This document shows positions 8,716 to 16,671 of a stretch of 64,000 nucleotides of DNA, in pieces. Where the stretch lies: NCBI GenBank assembly GCA_002356515.1, contig AP017605.1, positions 7,301,020 to 7,365,019 of the forward strand, read 5' to 3'. The stretch comes from Mesorhizobium loti (GTDB lineage: Bacteria > Pseudomonadota > Alphaproteobacteria > Rhizobiales > Rhizobiaceae). Both the position numbers and the translations under genes were made by a program. Position 1 is the stretch's first letter. Each line of letters starts with the position of its first letter. The notes below the pieces were generated by a model. That model was given only the letters and a program-made list of their open reading frames with translations. It was not told the DNA's origin and ran no database searches.

Positions 8716-9879
8716 CTACACCCCCTCCGCCATGATCTCGCGGCCGATCAGCCAGCGGCGGATTTCGCTGGTGCCGGCGCCGATCTCATAGAGCTTGGCG
8801 TCGCGCAAAAGCCGGCCGGTCGGATAGTCGTTGATATAGCCATTGCCGCCCAGCAGCTGCAGCGCGTCGAGCGCCATCTGCGTCGCCTTCTCGGCTGCGA
8901 ACAGGACGCAGCCGGCGGCGTCCTTGCGTGTCGTCTGGCCGCGATCGCAGGCGGCGGCGACGGCATAGACATAGGCGCGGGCCGCGTTCATGACGGTGTA
9001 CATGTCGGCCAACTTGCCTTGCACCAGCTGGAATTCGCCAATCGGCTGGCCGAACTGCTTGCGCTCATGCACATAGGGGATCGCCACATCGAGGCAGGCG
9101 GCCATCAGGCCGATCGGGCCGCCGGCAAGCACCGTGCGCTCATAGTCGAGGCCCGACATCAGCACTTCGACGCCGCGTCCTTCTTCGTGCAGCACATTGT
9201 CGAATGGCACTTCGACATTCTCGAACACGAGTTCACCGGTGTTGGAGCCGCGCATGCCGAGCTTGTCGAGTTTCTGCGCCACGGAGAATCCCGTCATCGC
9301 CTTCTCGACGATGAAGGCGGTGATGCCGCGCGATTTCCGCTCCGGATCGGTCTTGGCGTAGACGACCAGCGTATCGGCATCCGGTCCGTTGGTGATCCAC
9401 ATCTTGGTGCCGTTGAGCACATAGCGGTCATTGCGCTTTTCGGCACGCAGCTTGAGTGAGACGACGTCGGAGCCGGCGCCGGATTCCGACATCGCCAGCG
9501 CGCCGATGCGCTCGCCCGAACACAGCGGCGGCAGGAATTTTTCCTTCTGCGCCGGCGTCGCCCAGCGGTTGATCTGGTTGACGCAGAGGTTGGAGTGGGC
9601 GCCGTAGGAGAGACCGACCGAAGCCGAGGCGCGGGAAATCTCTTCCACCGCAATGACATGGGCGAGATAGCCCATGCCGCTGCCGCCGAAATCGGGATCA
9701 GCGGTGATGCCGAGCAGGCCGAGCGCGCCGAGTTCGCGCCACAGATGCGCCGGAAATTCGTTCTGGCGGTCGATGTCGCCGGCGATCGGCGCGATCCTGT
9801 CCTGGGCGAAGCGCCGCACCAGGTCGCGCAGCGCCTCGATGTCCTCGTCATGCCCGAAGCTGAGCGTGTTCGTATACAT
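8716..9879 (-). CDS. liuA: isovaleryl-CoA dehydrogenase
   Basis: A 387-residue FAD acyl-CoA dehydrogenase that oxidises isovaleryl-CoA to 3-methylcrotonyl-CoA, the step before LiuBD. Seen: [20 protein letters not shown] (flavin site), [18 protein letters not shown] and [33 protein letters not shown] holds the catalytic glutamate (E247), placed as in isovaleryl-CoA dehydrogenases rather than at the position used by medium-chain enzymes. GGAGAAAC precedes the ATG. It is the first enzyme gene after tetR, separated from it by a palindromic repeat. Confidence 0.95.
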   Translation of the reverse strand: MYTNTLSFGHDEDIEALRDLVRRFAQDRIAPIAGDIDRQNEFPAHLWRELGALGLLGITADPDFGGSGMGYLAHVIAVEEISRASASVGLSYGAHSNLCVNQINRWATPAQKEKFLPPLCSGERIGALAMSESGAGSDVVSLKLRAEKRNDRYVLNGTKMWITNGPDADTLVVYAKTDPERKSRGITAFIVEKAMTGFSVAQKLDKLGMRGSNTGELVFENVEVPFDNVLHEEGRGVEVLMSGLDYERTVLAGGPIGLMAACLDVAIPYVHERKQFGQPIGEFQLVQGKLADMYTVMNAARAYVYAVAAACDRGQTTRKDAAGCVLFAAEKATQMALDALQLLGGNGYINDYPTGRLLRDAKLYEIGAGTSEIRRWLIGREIMAEGV

Positions 9880-9894
9880 GTTTCTCCTCCGTGG

Positions 9895-9941
9895 CGCATG
9901 ACCCCGAAAATCGACTTTGATTTTCGGAAAGGATCATGCGC
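9895..9941. repeat. palindromic repeat between tetR and liuA (element C variant)
   Basis: GCGCATGACCCCGAAAATCG faces GATTTTCGGAAAGGATCATG around a short centre. It is a variant of the GAGCATGATGCCGAAAAG element. Its flank (9942-9960) runs into the last codons of tetR, so the repeat lies in the tetR-liuA junction and could shape transcript processing. Confidence 0.75.
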
Positions 9942-9946
9942 GAAAA

Positions 9947-10591
9947 TCAAAGTGGGACAGCGTCCTTTGCGCGTCCGATGGACGCGGCGCTGTCAGCGAT
10001 CTTCGCGCCGACGAGCCGCATTGTCATTGAAAGATATGTCGCTGTTACTTCAGGGACCGACAGCCGTTCGCCCGGGCGAAACCAGACGATGACGCCGGTC
10101 ATCATCTGGATCAGCGCCATGGCCGTCAGGCCGGTGTCCTCGATCTCGAAGGCGCCGGCCTCGGCGCCGTCGCGCAGGATGGTGCGCAGGTCCTTTTCGT
10201 AGGCCGTGCGCATGCGCAGGATCTGTGTCAGCCTGTCGGGCGACAGGCTGCGCAATTCCATGTTCGACACATGCGTGGCGTGCCGGCGTTCGATGTGGAA
10301 AGCGATATGGTTGCGCACATAGGCCGCAAGCTGCTCCGCCGGATCGGCGCCGGTTGGCCGGGCATGTTCCCAAGCCTCGCAAAGCCCTTCCATGTGCTCG
10401 CGCATCAGGGTGAACAGCAGGTCTTCCTTGGTTGGGAAATAGCGGTACAGCGCGGCCGCCTGCACGCCGACCTCGGCCGCCAGCTGACGCATCGACATCG
10501 CCTCGTAGCCGTAGCGTGCGATCAGGTTGACCGCCGCTTCGCGGACTGCCGCCTCGGTTCGCCCGCCGTCGGATCCTGTGGTGCGCGCCAT
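9947..10591 (-). CDS. TetR-family transcriptional regulator of the liu operon
   Basis: A 214-residue TetR repressor. The N-terminal helix-turn-helix spans residues 14-57 (INLIARYGYEAMSMRQLA-like, then EVGVQAAALYRYFPTKEDLL). The remainder is a helical ligand-binding domain, with a late hydrophobic helix TAMALIQMMTGVIVWF. The ATG at 10591 opens MARTTGSDGG; upstream in-frame codons would overlap the operator candidate. It heads the liu genes on the same strand, so control of leucine degradation with an acyl-CoA effector is likely but inferred. Confidence 0.9.
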   Translation of the reverse strand: MARTTGSDGGRTEAAVREAAVNLIARYGYEAMSMRQLAAEVGVQAAALYRYFPTKEDLLFTLMREHMEGLCEAWEHARPTGADPAEQLAAYVRNHIAFHIERRHATHVSNMELRSLSPDRLTQILRMRTAYEKDLRTILRDGAEAGAFEIEDTGLTAMALIQMMTGVIVWFRPGERLSVPEVTATYLSMTMRLVGAKIADSAASIGRAKDAVPL

Positions 10592-10614
10592 GATCGCCTC
10601 GTCAATGCGAAGAT

Positions 10615-10638
10615 AATAAAACGAACGTTCAATTAATT
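10615..10638. promoter_or_regulatory. candidate TetR operator
   Basis: An imperfect 24-base palindrome centred on GAACGTTC (10623-10630) with AT-rich flanks (TAAAACGAACGTTCAATTAA). It lies 24-47 bases before the tetR start. Nine of the twelve positions in each half match. This is the expected place for an autoregulatory site that would also control liuA, liuB and liuD. Confidence 0.55.
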
Positions 10639-10673
10639 CAAGAGAGTCCGATGAATTCAAGACGCGCATGCGC

Positions 10674-10958
10674 CTATGCGACGATCCTAAAATCTCCAGG
10701 CGCGGTCCAGGTCTCGATCTCCTCGACATCGATCCGTGAGATCGAAGCGCCCTGCGGGCCTTGCCAAAGTCGTTCGATCATAGCCGAAACCGCCGCGTCG
10801 GCGCCGGCAAGCCATGCCGTTACCGAGCCATCTCTTTCGTTACGCACCCAGCCCACCAGCCCAAGCCCCGTCGCTTCGCCTCTCGCCCAGATCCTGTAGC
10901 CGACGCCTTGCACCTTGCCGTATATGCGGGCCTGCACTGCCCGCTTCCGATCGCTCAT
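10674..10958 (-). CDS. acyP: acylphosphatase
   Basis: A 94-residue enzyme that hydrolyses acyl phosphates such as carbamoyl phosphate and 1,3-bisphosphoglycerate. The phosphate-binding loop GKVQGVGYRIW (residues 14-24) includes catalytic Arg22. GWVRNERDGSV carries catalytic Asn40. Length and both motifs are standard for the family. GGGAG precedes the ATG at 10958. It is divergent from the marR gene and convergent with nothing; it sits upstream of tetR on the same strand, but the gap with the operator suggests separate transcription. Confidence 0.95.
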   Translation of the reverse strand: MSDRKRAVQARIYGKVQGVGYRIWARGEATGLGLVGWVRNERDGSVTAWLAGADAAVSAMIERLWQGPQGASISRIDVEEIETWTAPGDFRIVA

Positions 10959-11080
10959 GGCTCACTCCCTTGCATAGAGTCTGGCGCAGGATCGAGCCAA
11001 GGCAACTGGGTTGACTGGGGACGCTATCAAATTGATGAGCCGCGGTTGTCCGAAGATAGATGACTTGATCCAGTATATAA

Positions 11081-11093
11081 TTGACTTGGTCAA
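11081..11093. promoter_or_regulatory. candidate MarR operator
   Basis: The perfect inverted repeat TTGAC-TTG-GTCAA lies 49 bases before the marR ATG, directly after a TATAAT-like hexamer (11076-11081). Short symmetric sites of this size in the acyP-marR spacer fit MarR autoregulation. Confidence 0.45.
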
Positions 11094-11141
11094 CTTTTTC
11101 GCGATGATCCGGCAGCATGGGAATCTTCTGGGGTGCCTGAC

Positions 11142-11672
11142 ATGTCAACCGATCGGAATGCTTTGGTCCGCAACCTCAGGTGCTTCAACCGGTTCTATAC
11201 CGGCCTGATCGGGCTGCTCGACGAAACCTTGACGCACAGCGCCTACACGCTGACCGAGGCGCGGGTGCTGTTCGAACTGGGCCGTCGATCCGGCCATATT
11301 GCCGCCGCCCCTGACGGCAAGACAGGTTTCCTGGCAAGAGCGTTTCAAGTCGATTTCGCACCAGCGGCGTCCGACGTTGCCCGGGAACTCCAGTTGGAGC
11401 CGGCCTACGTCACGAGAATCCTTCGAAAATTCGCTGCCGCCGGCCTGACCGAAATGCGTGTTGGTCCCGATGCTGTGGGCCGGCGCATTCTCTCGCTCAC
11501 CGCGCGCGGCCAGGCCGCGCTTGCAGCGCTTCAGTCGGCCGCGGATCGCGATCTCGCCCGCCTGACCTCAAACCTGGATGACGAGGAAGCTGCCGAGCTG
11601 TCGAATATGCTGGCACGCGTCAGGGATCTGCTGGGCGGAGTGCCGGCATCCGAACGCCGCGAAATTGGCTAG
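11142..11672 (+). CDS. MarR-family transcriptional regulator
   Basis: A 176-residue winged-helix regulator. The N-terminal dimer helix NLRCFNRFYTGLIGLLDETL is followed by AYTLTEARVLFELGRR. The recognition helix region is ASDVARELQLEPAYVTRILRKF, and the wing reads GRRILSLTARGQAAL. An insert of about 15 residues with DGKTGFLARAF sits between helices 2 and 3. The start at 11142 opens MSTDRNALV; a GTG at 11133 is the alternative. It converges on the aminotransferase gene with a 4-base 3' overlap. The ligand is unknown. Confidence 0.88.
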   Translation: MSTDRNALVRNLRCFNRFYTGLIGLLDETLTHSAYTLTEARVLFELGRRSGHIAAAPDGKTGFLARAFQVDFAPAASDVARELQLEPAYVTRILRKFAAAGLTEMRVGPDAVGRRILSLTARGQAALAALQSAADRDLARLTSNLDDEEAAELSNMLARVRDLLGGVPASERREIG

Positions 11673-12781
11673 TTCGCTCGCGCCGCCGCCAAGGCGCCGG
11701 GCAGTTCCTCGGCAAAAATGTCCAGTTCGTGGTCGAGGCCGACGCTGACGCGGATGCAGCGGTCGAGCCCTGGCGCCATCGGCTTGCGGATGAAGACGTC
11801 GCGCGACAACAACCCCTGCAGCACTTTCAGCGCAAAGGCAGCATCGTGGCCACAATCGATGGTGACGAAATTGGTCGCCGAGGCCAGCGGCTTCAACCCG
11901 TTCTGCTCGGCGATATCAGCGATGCGCCGGCGCCCGGCAGCCACCCGCGCCACCACCGTCTCGAGATAGGCCCGGTCGGCAAGCGCCTCGACGCCGGCGA
12001 TTTGGGCCATGCGGCTGACGCCATAGTGGTTGCGGATCTTCTCGAAGTCGCGGATCACCTGGGTCTCTGCAATCGCGTAGCCGCAGCGTATCCCGGCAAG
12101 TCCGTAAGCCTTTGAAAAGGTTCGCATGCGGATGACATTCGGCCGCGAGATATCGATCGGCGGCAGGGCCGAGGCCGGCCCCAATTCGCCATAGGCCTCG
12201 TCGAGCACAAGCATGGTGGTTTCCGGCAACTCTTCGATGAAACGGGTCACCTCGTCCGCTTCCCACCAACTGCCCATCGGGTTGTCCGGGTTGGACAGAT
12301 AGACCAGCGGCGCCTTCTCCTTGACGACCGCCGCGAGCAAGCCATCCAGGCTTTCGCGGTCGTTCACGTAAGGCACGGCCACCAGCCGCCCGCCAACGCC
12401 GGCAACATGGAAGTTGAAGGTCGGATAGGCGCCGAGCGAAGTGACCACCGCATCGCCAGGCGCGACATACATGCGCGCCACCAGGCTGAGCAGGCCGTCG
12501 ATGCCTTCGCCGACAACGACATTCTCGACGGCCACCTCGTGATGCGCGGCAGCCGCGACCTTCAGATCGAAATTGTCGGGATCGCAATACATCCACATGT
12601 CGCGGGCGATCTCGGCCATGCGGGCGATGACGCGCGGCGAAGGGCCAAAACTGCTCTCATTGGCACCGATGCGGGCACGGAAGGCTCGCCCGCGCTCACG
12701 CTCCTGCGCTTCCGGACCGACAAAAGGCACGGTCGACGGGAGTGCTGCGATAAGGGGCGTGAGAGGAGGACGCAGACGCAT
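11669..12781 (-). CDS. PLP-dependent aminotransferase (HisC-like, class I/II)
   Basis: A 370-residue fold-type I aminotransferase. It has the substrate loop IGANESSFGPSP, VYLSNPDNPMGSWW, and LVLDEAYGEL with the PLP-ring aspartate D194. RTFSKAYGLAGIRCGYAIAE carries the Schiff-base lysine K224, and a C-terminal substrate arginine lies in CIRVSVG. It belongs to the histidinol-phosphate aminotransferase-like group, but no his genes are near, so it may act on another amino acid. I therefore give no symbol. It overlaps the end of marR by four bases in convergent orientation. Confidence 0.88.
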   Translation of the reverse strand: MRLRPPLTPLIAALPSTVPFVGPEAQERERGRAFRARIGANESSFGPSPRVIARMAEIARDMWMYCDPDNFDLKVAAAAHHEVAVENVVVGEGIDGLLSLVARMYVAPGDAVVTSLGAYPTFNFHVAGVGGRLVAVPYVNDRESLDGLLAAVVKEKAPLVYLSNPDNPMGSWWEADEVTRFIEELPETTMLVLDEAYGELGPASALPPIDISRPNVIRMRTFSKAYGLAGIRCGYAIAETQVIRDFEKIRNHYGVSRMAQIAGVEALADRAYLETVVARVAAGRRRIADIAEQNGLKPLASATNFVTIDCGHDAAFALKVLQGLLSRDVFIRKPMAPGLDRCIRVSVGLDHELDIFAEELPGALAAARAN

Positions 12782-12896
12782 GAGGGAAGCTCGCGTGGAA
12801 AGGGAGTTTCTTGCTAGCGTGGCGACAAGGTGGGCGCAAGCTTGCGGAGCGTGCAGAAGGCTGGATTCCTTCGTGGCTTTTTGCTAGCAAGATTCA

Positions 12897-14580
12897 ATGA
12901 ACAACCGTCTGCCACCCGCCTGGGCAAAACACCTCAAGTCTGGTCCCGCGCCGAAGCCGCGCTTGCCTCAAGCAAATCCGACAGTAGCAAAACCACTCGA
13001 GCGCGCGGCCAATGACGCGCGTGCGCGGGCTGATGAACAATTGCTGGTGCAGGCGTATGAACATCAACAGGCCAAGCGGCTGGCCGAGGCCCAGGACTTA
13101 TGCCTCGAGGTGCTGACGCGCACGCCGTATCATCCGCTGGCTCTCTACATCATGGGCACCGTTTATCTGGGCTACGACGACGAAGCGGCTTTGCGCTATT
13201 TCGGACGTGCGATCGCTGAGGAGCCTAGAAATCCCTACTACCATCTTAGCCTCGGCGAGGCCTATGGGAAGCTGAGTGAATTTTCAGTTGCCGTAAATCA
13301 TATCCAATACGCCTTGGAAGTGCGGCCCGACCTTATCGAAGCCCCTGTGTGCCTTGGGGCTTGTTTATACCCAGTACGACAAACCCGACCTGGCCTTGCC
13401 GCTTTATGAGAAGGCGCTGAAGATTAACCGTAATCACCCCAAGGCGCGGATCGGCATGGCTGCTGCGCTCACTGGTCTTGGGCGCATGGACGAGGCCGGC
13501 GTCTTTCTTAAGGAGGCGATCGAACGCCGCGTCGACGTAGGGGCGGCCTATTACGACCTTGTGCAGACCCGAAAATTCACCGAGGAGCCGGCCGAACTCC
13601 AGTCGATCCTGCGCGAGTTGGAGAGTCCGGGAATTAAGCCGGAGACGAAAGCGAGTCTCAACTACGCCGCCGGTAAGGTGGAAAACGACCTCAAGCGCTA
13701 TGCGGAAGCCTTCGACCATTTCAAGAAGGCGAAGCAGGCCGAAGGCTATAGATTCGACATAGACCAGTACCGCCGCTTCATTGACGCATCGATCGAGACC
13801 TTCACGGCGGACTTCTTTGCAGAAAGGTCCGGCTACGGCAATCCTTCGGAAGCCCCTGTATTCGTGGTCGGGATGCCGCGTTCCGGCACAACGCTTACCG
13901 AACAGATATGCGCCAGTCATCCGGAGGTCCATGGCGCCGGAGAGCTCAGCAAACTGAGTCGGGTAGCCAACGCGATCGGTCTGCGACCCTCGGCTTCCGA
14001 TTTGAAAAAGCCGGTCATGACGGTCACTGAAAGCTTGTCCAGGACGTTGGCCGAAGAGCACCTATCTTATTTGAGGGAGCGCGCTCCAACCGCACAGCGC
14101 ATCGTCGACAAGATGCCGCACAATTTCGAATTGATCGGCCTTCTCACCCTGCTCTTTCCCAATGCCCGCATCATTCACTGCCGCCGCGATGCCATCGACA
14201 ATTGCGTGTCGTGCTTTGTCCTGCCTTTCGGTTCGGCACACAGCTACAATACAGACCTGCGGGCACTGGGCCTCTATTATCGGGAATATGACCGCTTGAT
14301 GCGGCACTGGAGCGAGGTTTTCCCGGGTCGTATCTTTGAAAATCGCTATGAGACACTTGTAGAGGATCAAGAGGCACAATCGCGCCGGCTCATCGATTAT
14401 CTCGGGCTTCCCTGGGATGACGCGTGCCTTCGTTTCTTCGACAGGGAAGGGGCGGTCACCACGCCCAGCCGCTGGCAGGTCCGTCAGCCGATCTACAAAT
14501 CGTCCATGAAGCGCTGGAAGAATTACGAAAGTGAGATCCAGCCTTTGATTGAAGCGTTGGGCGACCTCGCCGACGTTTGA
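12897..14580 (+). pseudogene. TPR-sulfotransferase protein broken by a single-base frameshift
   Basis: Two overlapping frames (12897-13409 and 13354-14580) read as one ~560-residue protein if one base is dropped from the CCCC run at 13342-13345; the frame then runs EALCALGLVYTQYDKPDL. Part one holds tetratricopeptide repeats (KRLAEAQDLCLEVLTRTPYH, LYIMGTVYLGYDDEAALRYF). Part two continues the TPRs, then has a sulfotransferase domain with the PAPS-binding loop VFVVGMPRSGTTLTEQICAS and RIIHCRRDAIDNCVSCF. Such proteins transfer sulfate to proteins, glycans or Nod-factor-like molecules; the substrate is unknown. The rest of the frame is intact and well conserved, so this could be a sequencing error or recent loss. 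Confidence 0.8.
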
Positions 14581-14891
14581 CCAGTTTCACAGGCCAAGGC
14601 ATGTCAAAGAGCTAGGCGCAGAAGCGAATCTCAGAGATCGCGACACGCTTCGGCGCTTGGTAGAATCGCCAATGCGACGCCAGTGCGCCGCAGTCATCCT
14701 TCGGGCTGGACCTGGCTTGATCCGAGGATCCTTGCCGTGACCTGAGAGCGCCGCCACAGTGCAGAACTTGCTCCACCGCACTCCTCGGCAAAAGTCATGC
14801 ATGGACCCTTGGGGCCTCGCTCCGCTTCGTGTCGCTCTGCCCAACGATGTCGCCCAAAGTGCGCAACGGCGCTGGAACAACGGTATGCATC
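14581..14891. other. intergenic region between convergent genes
   Basis: No coding frame that I trust. The stretch lies between the sulfotransferase end and the porin 1 terminator. It has the look of degenerate intergenic repeat sequence around 14760-14880 (atgcatggacccttggggcc), but I found no second copy in the window. Confidence 0.4.
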
Positions 14892-14930
14892 AAAACAAAA
14901 AGAGGAACCCGGCGGTCGCCCGCCGGGTTC
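14892..14930 (-). terminator. intrinsic terminator of porin 1
   Basis: GAACCCGGCGG/CCGCCGGGTTC around a short loop (14904-14930), followed on the minus strand by CTCTTTTTGTTTTG. It lies 26 bases past the porin stop. Confidence 0.88.
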
Positions 14931-14956
14931 TCCTGTCTCCCCAGAAATATCTGGTT

Positions 14957-16138
14957 TTAGAAGTCGCGCTGGAAGCGGATGATACCGCCGACGCTGTTCT
15001 TCTTGGTGGCGCCGGTCCAGTTCGAGTTGTCGGCCTCGTCGAACTTGCCGTCGTGAAGGTAGTCAACTTCGCCGGTGACCGTGAAGCCCGGAACGAGAGT
15101 GTAGGCAACGTTCGCCGCGACCCCGTAATTCTTCCACTGATCACCCGACACCTGGAGATTGAACGAGGTCTTCTCGTTGAACTTGTAGGTGCCGCCGGCC
15201 CAGAACGCCCAATTGCCGCCCCACTGTTTGTAGAAGCCGCGGCCGCCGGCGGGGCTACCAACGATGAAACCGCCGCTATCGCGATTAACATCATTGAGCT
15301 TGCCGTCAGAGCCGTAACCACCGATGACGAACAGCGACAGTTCGTTGGAGACGTTGACGTCCAAGCGAATCTTGCCGGCCACCGACTCATAGTTGCTGTC
15401 ATAAGCAACGACGCCGCTGATGCCGCCCCAGCCCTGCGTCCACTTCACGCCGCCGACGACATGCGGAACATAGCTATCAATCGTGCCTACACCGTAGAAG
15501 TCAGGAGTGCCGCCGCCCGCACCTTCTTCCAGCGAGACCACTGCCGAGAAACCATTGCCGGCGTCGAAGTAATACTGGATCTCGTTCGTCTGGAAATCGC
15601 CGTAAGGAACCAGCGTATCGTTGATGACGTTGCCGGCGTAGCCGATGAACGTATCGAACGCCGATTCGTCGAGACCAACGCGAAGACCGCCGAGCTGCAC
15701 CCAGGCGAAGTGCAAGTCGAAGCTCTTGTTGCCGGCGGAATTGACATCGTCATCAGCGTTATGATTACCGAAATTCATGCGCATTTCGGTGTAGGTCTTC
15801 AACGTGCCGAGCTCGGTTTCCTGGCCGGTCCAGGTCTTCAGCGTGAAGCGGGTGTTCTTGAACCAGGTGCCCTGGTCCTTGCCGCTCGTCACGTCACCAG
15901 TGCGAGCACCATCGAACGAGCCGATATCGCCGCCGGCGGCATCGTAACGGACATAGCCGCCGATGCGCAGGCAGGTTTCGGTGCCGGGGATGTAGAAGTA
16001 GCCAGCGCCGTAGACGTCGCAAATCTTGACGTATTCAGCGGGTTCCGGCTCGGCGACGACGACGGCGTCGGCGGCGCGCGCACCGGAAACTGCGATCAGG
16101 GCCGCAGCGGAGCCGAGAAGAAGGCTCTTGATGTTCAT
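14957..16138 (-). CDS. outer-membrane porin 1 (Omp2b/RopA type)
   Basis: A 393-residue porin of the Porin_2 family of Rhizobiales. It forms trimeric channels for small hydrophilic solutes. The signal peptide MNIKSLLLGSAAALIAVSGA ends in ARA-ADA near residue 23. YVKICDVYGAGYFYIPGTET and CLRIGGYVRYD follow, and the chain ends in the outer-membrane signature GGIIRFQRDF with terminal Phe. Its first ~180 coding bases are almost identical to porin 2 at the DNA level, while porin 3 differs at many silent sites. The RBS GGAGG is inside a hairpin (see 16142-16175). It has its own terminator and only 97 bases upstream before the GIY-YIG gene. Confidence 0.95.
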   Translation of the reverse strand: MNIKSLLLGSAAALIAVSGARAADAVVVAEPEPAEYVKICDVYGAGYFYIPGTETCLRIGGYVRYDAAGGDIGSFDGARTGDVTSGKDQGTWFKNTRFTLKTWTGQETELGTLKTYTEMRMNFGNHNADDDVNSAGNKSFDLHFAWVQLGGLRVGLDESAFDTFIGYAGNVINDTLVPYGDFQTNEIQYYFDAGNGFSAVVSLEEGAGGGTPDFYGVGTIDSYVPHVVGGVKWTQGWGGISGVVAYDSNYESVAGKIRLDVNVSNELSLFVIGGYGSDGKLNDVNRDSGGFIVGSPAGGRGFYKQWGGNWAFWAGGTYKFNEKTSFNLQVSGDQWKNYGVAANVAYTLVPGFTVTGEVDYLHDGKFDEADNSNWTGATKKNSVGGIIRFQRDF

Positions 16139-16141
16139 TTT

Positions 16142-16175
16142 CTGACCTCCAGTCAGAATCGAGAGTGGAGGTCAG
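16142..16175 (-). promoter_or_regulatory. Shine-Dalgarno-sequestering hairpin in the porin 1 leader
   Basis: In the mRNA sense, CTGACCTCCA (16175-16166) pairs perfectly with TGGAGGTCAG (16151-16142). The second arm contains the porin Shine-Dalgarno and ends three bases before the ATG. The 14-base loop is CTCTCGATTCTGAC. A 10-bp stem would block ribosome binding unless it is opened. The upstream arm, read on the plus strand, is itself a copy of the porin RBS region (TGGAGGTCAGCGAAAA), which suggests a rearrangement scar. Porins 2 and 3 lack the pairing arm. Confidence 0.6.
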
Positions 16176-16235
16176 CGAAAAGCAGATCGAATGGCCGTTT
16201 TTCGTTTTATCTCAGATAGATAGCGTCACGGGCCG

Positions 16236-16487
16236 TCAGTGGGGCTCAGTTCGCCAAAATCGCTTGCTCGCAAAAGCCTTGCCCGATCCGGTCTTGAAAT
16301 ACTGCTCGAGCTGCCGTGCATTGGCCTCGGTTTCGACCGCGATATACGTCTTCAAGGCGACAGGCAGATGAGCCTTGGTCGAAGTCACATAGCCCGACTG
16401 ATGTGATTCGAACCGGCGTCGAAGGTCGTTTGTCGACCCGACATAGACGTCACCATTATGGAGCTGCAGGAAATAAACGTACCACAT
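16236..16487 (-). CDS. GIY-YIG nuclease superfamily protein
   Basis: An 83-residue minimal GIY-YIG domain of the YhbQ/UPF0213-like type. It has WYVYFLQLHNGDVYVGSTND (the GIY...YIG core as YVY and YVG), the catalytic arginine in LRRRFESHQSG, and a glutamate in ARQLEQYFKTGSGKAF. Small members like this are common, poorly understood DNA-binding or nuclease proteins. The ATG at 16487 opens MWYVYF. It lies between tRNA-Ser and porin 1 on the minus strand, inside the segment flanked by the inverted porin copies. Confidence 0.88.
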   Translation of the reverse strand: MWYVYFLQLHNGDVYVGSTNDLRRRFESHQSGYVTSTKAHLPVALKTYIAVETEANARQLEQYFKTGSGKAFASKRFWRTEPH

Positions 16488-16580
16488 AGTCCCCCTGCGC
16501 TACTTCGTAGCTTCGGGCGACACCTCACGCCCAAATGCGGCTTCGGGTGGCCTGCCACCCGAAGCCCGAGGGGCGTAGGG

Positions 16581-16671
16581 TGGCGGAGAGGATGGGATTC
16601 GAACCCACGAGAAGCTTTTGACCTCTACTCCCTTAGCAGGGGAGCGCCTTCGACCACTCGGCCACCTCTCC
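16581..16671 (-). tRNA. tRNA-Ser (anticodon GCU)
   Basis: A type II tRNA with a long variable arm. The 5' end GGAGAGG pairs with CCTCTCC. The D arm reads TGGCCGAGTGGTCGAAGGCG. The anticodon loop CTGCTAA gives GCU (Ser AGC/AGU), and the T arm is GGGTTCGAATCCC. The 3' CCA is encoded (16581-16583). It lies between the GIY-YIG gene and the porin 2 leader, and tRNA-Ser genes are frequent integration sites. No duplicated 3' end was found in the window. Confidence 0.95.

Noticed and set aside
11669..12781. Calling the aminotransferase hisC
   Set aside because: The fold and motifs fit, but there is no his operon context and alphaproteobacteria usually carry several HisC-like paralogues, so the symbol is not supported.
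14759..16219. 486-residue plus-strand frame over porin 1
   Set aside because: Antisense to a clear porin. The same kind of shadow appears opposite porin 2 (16912-18198), which follows from shared DNA, not shared function.
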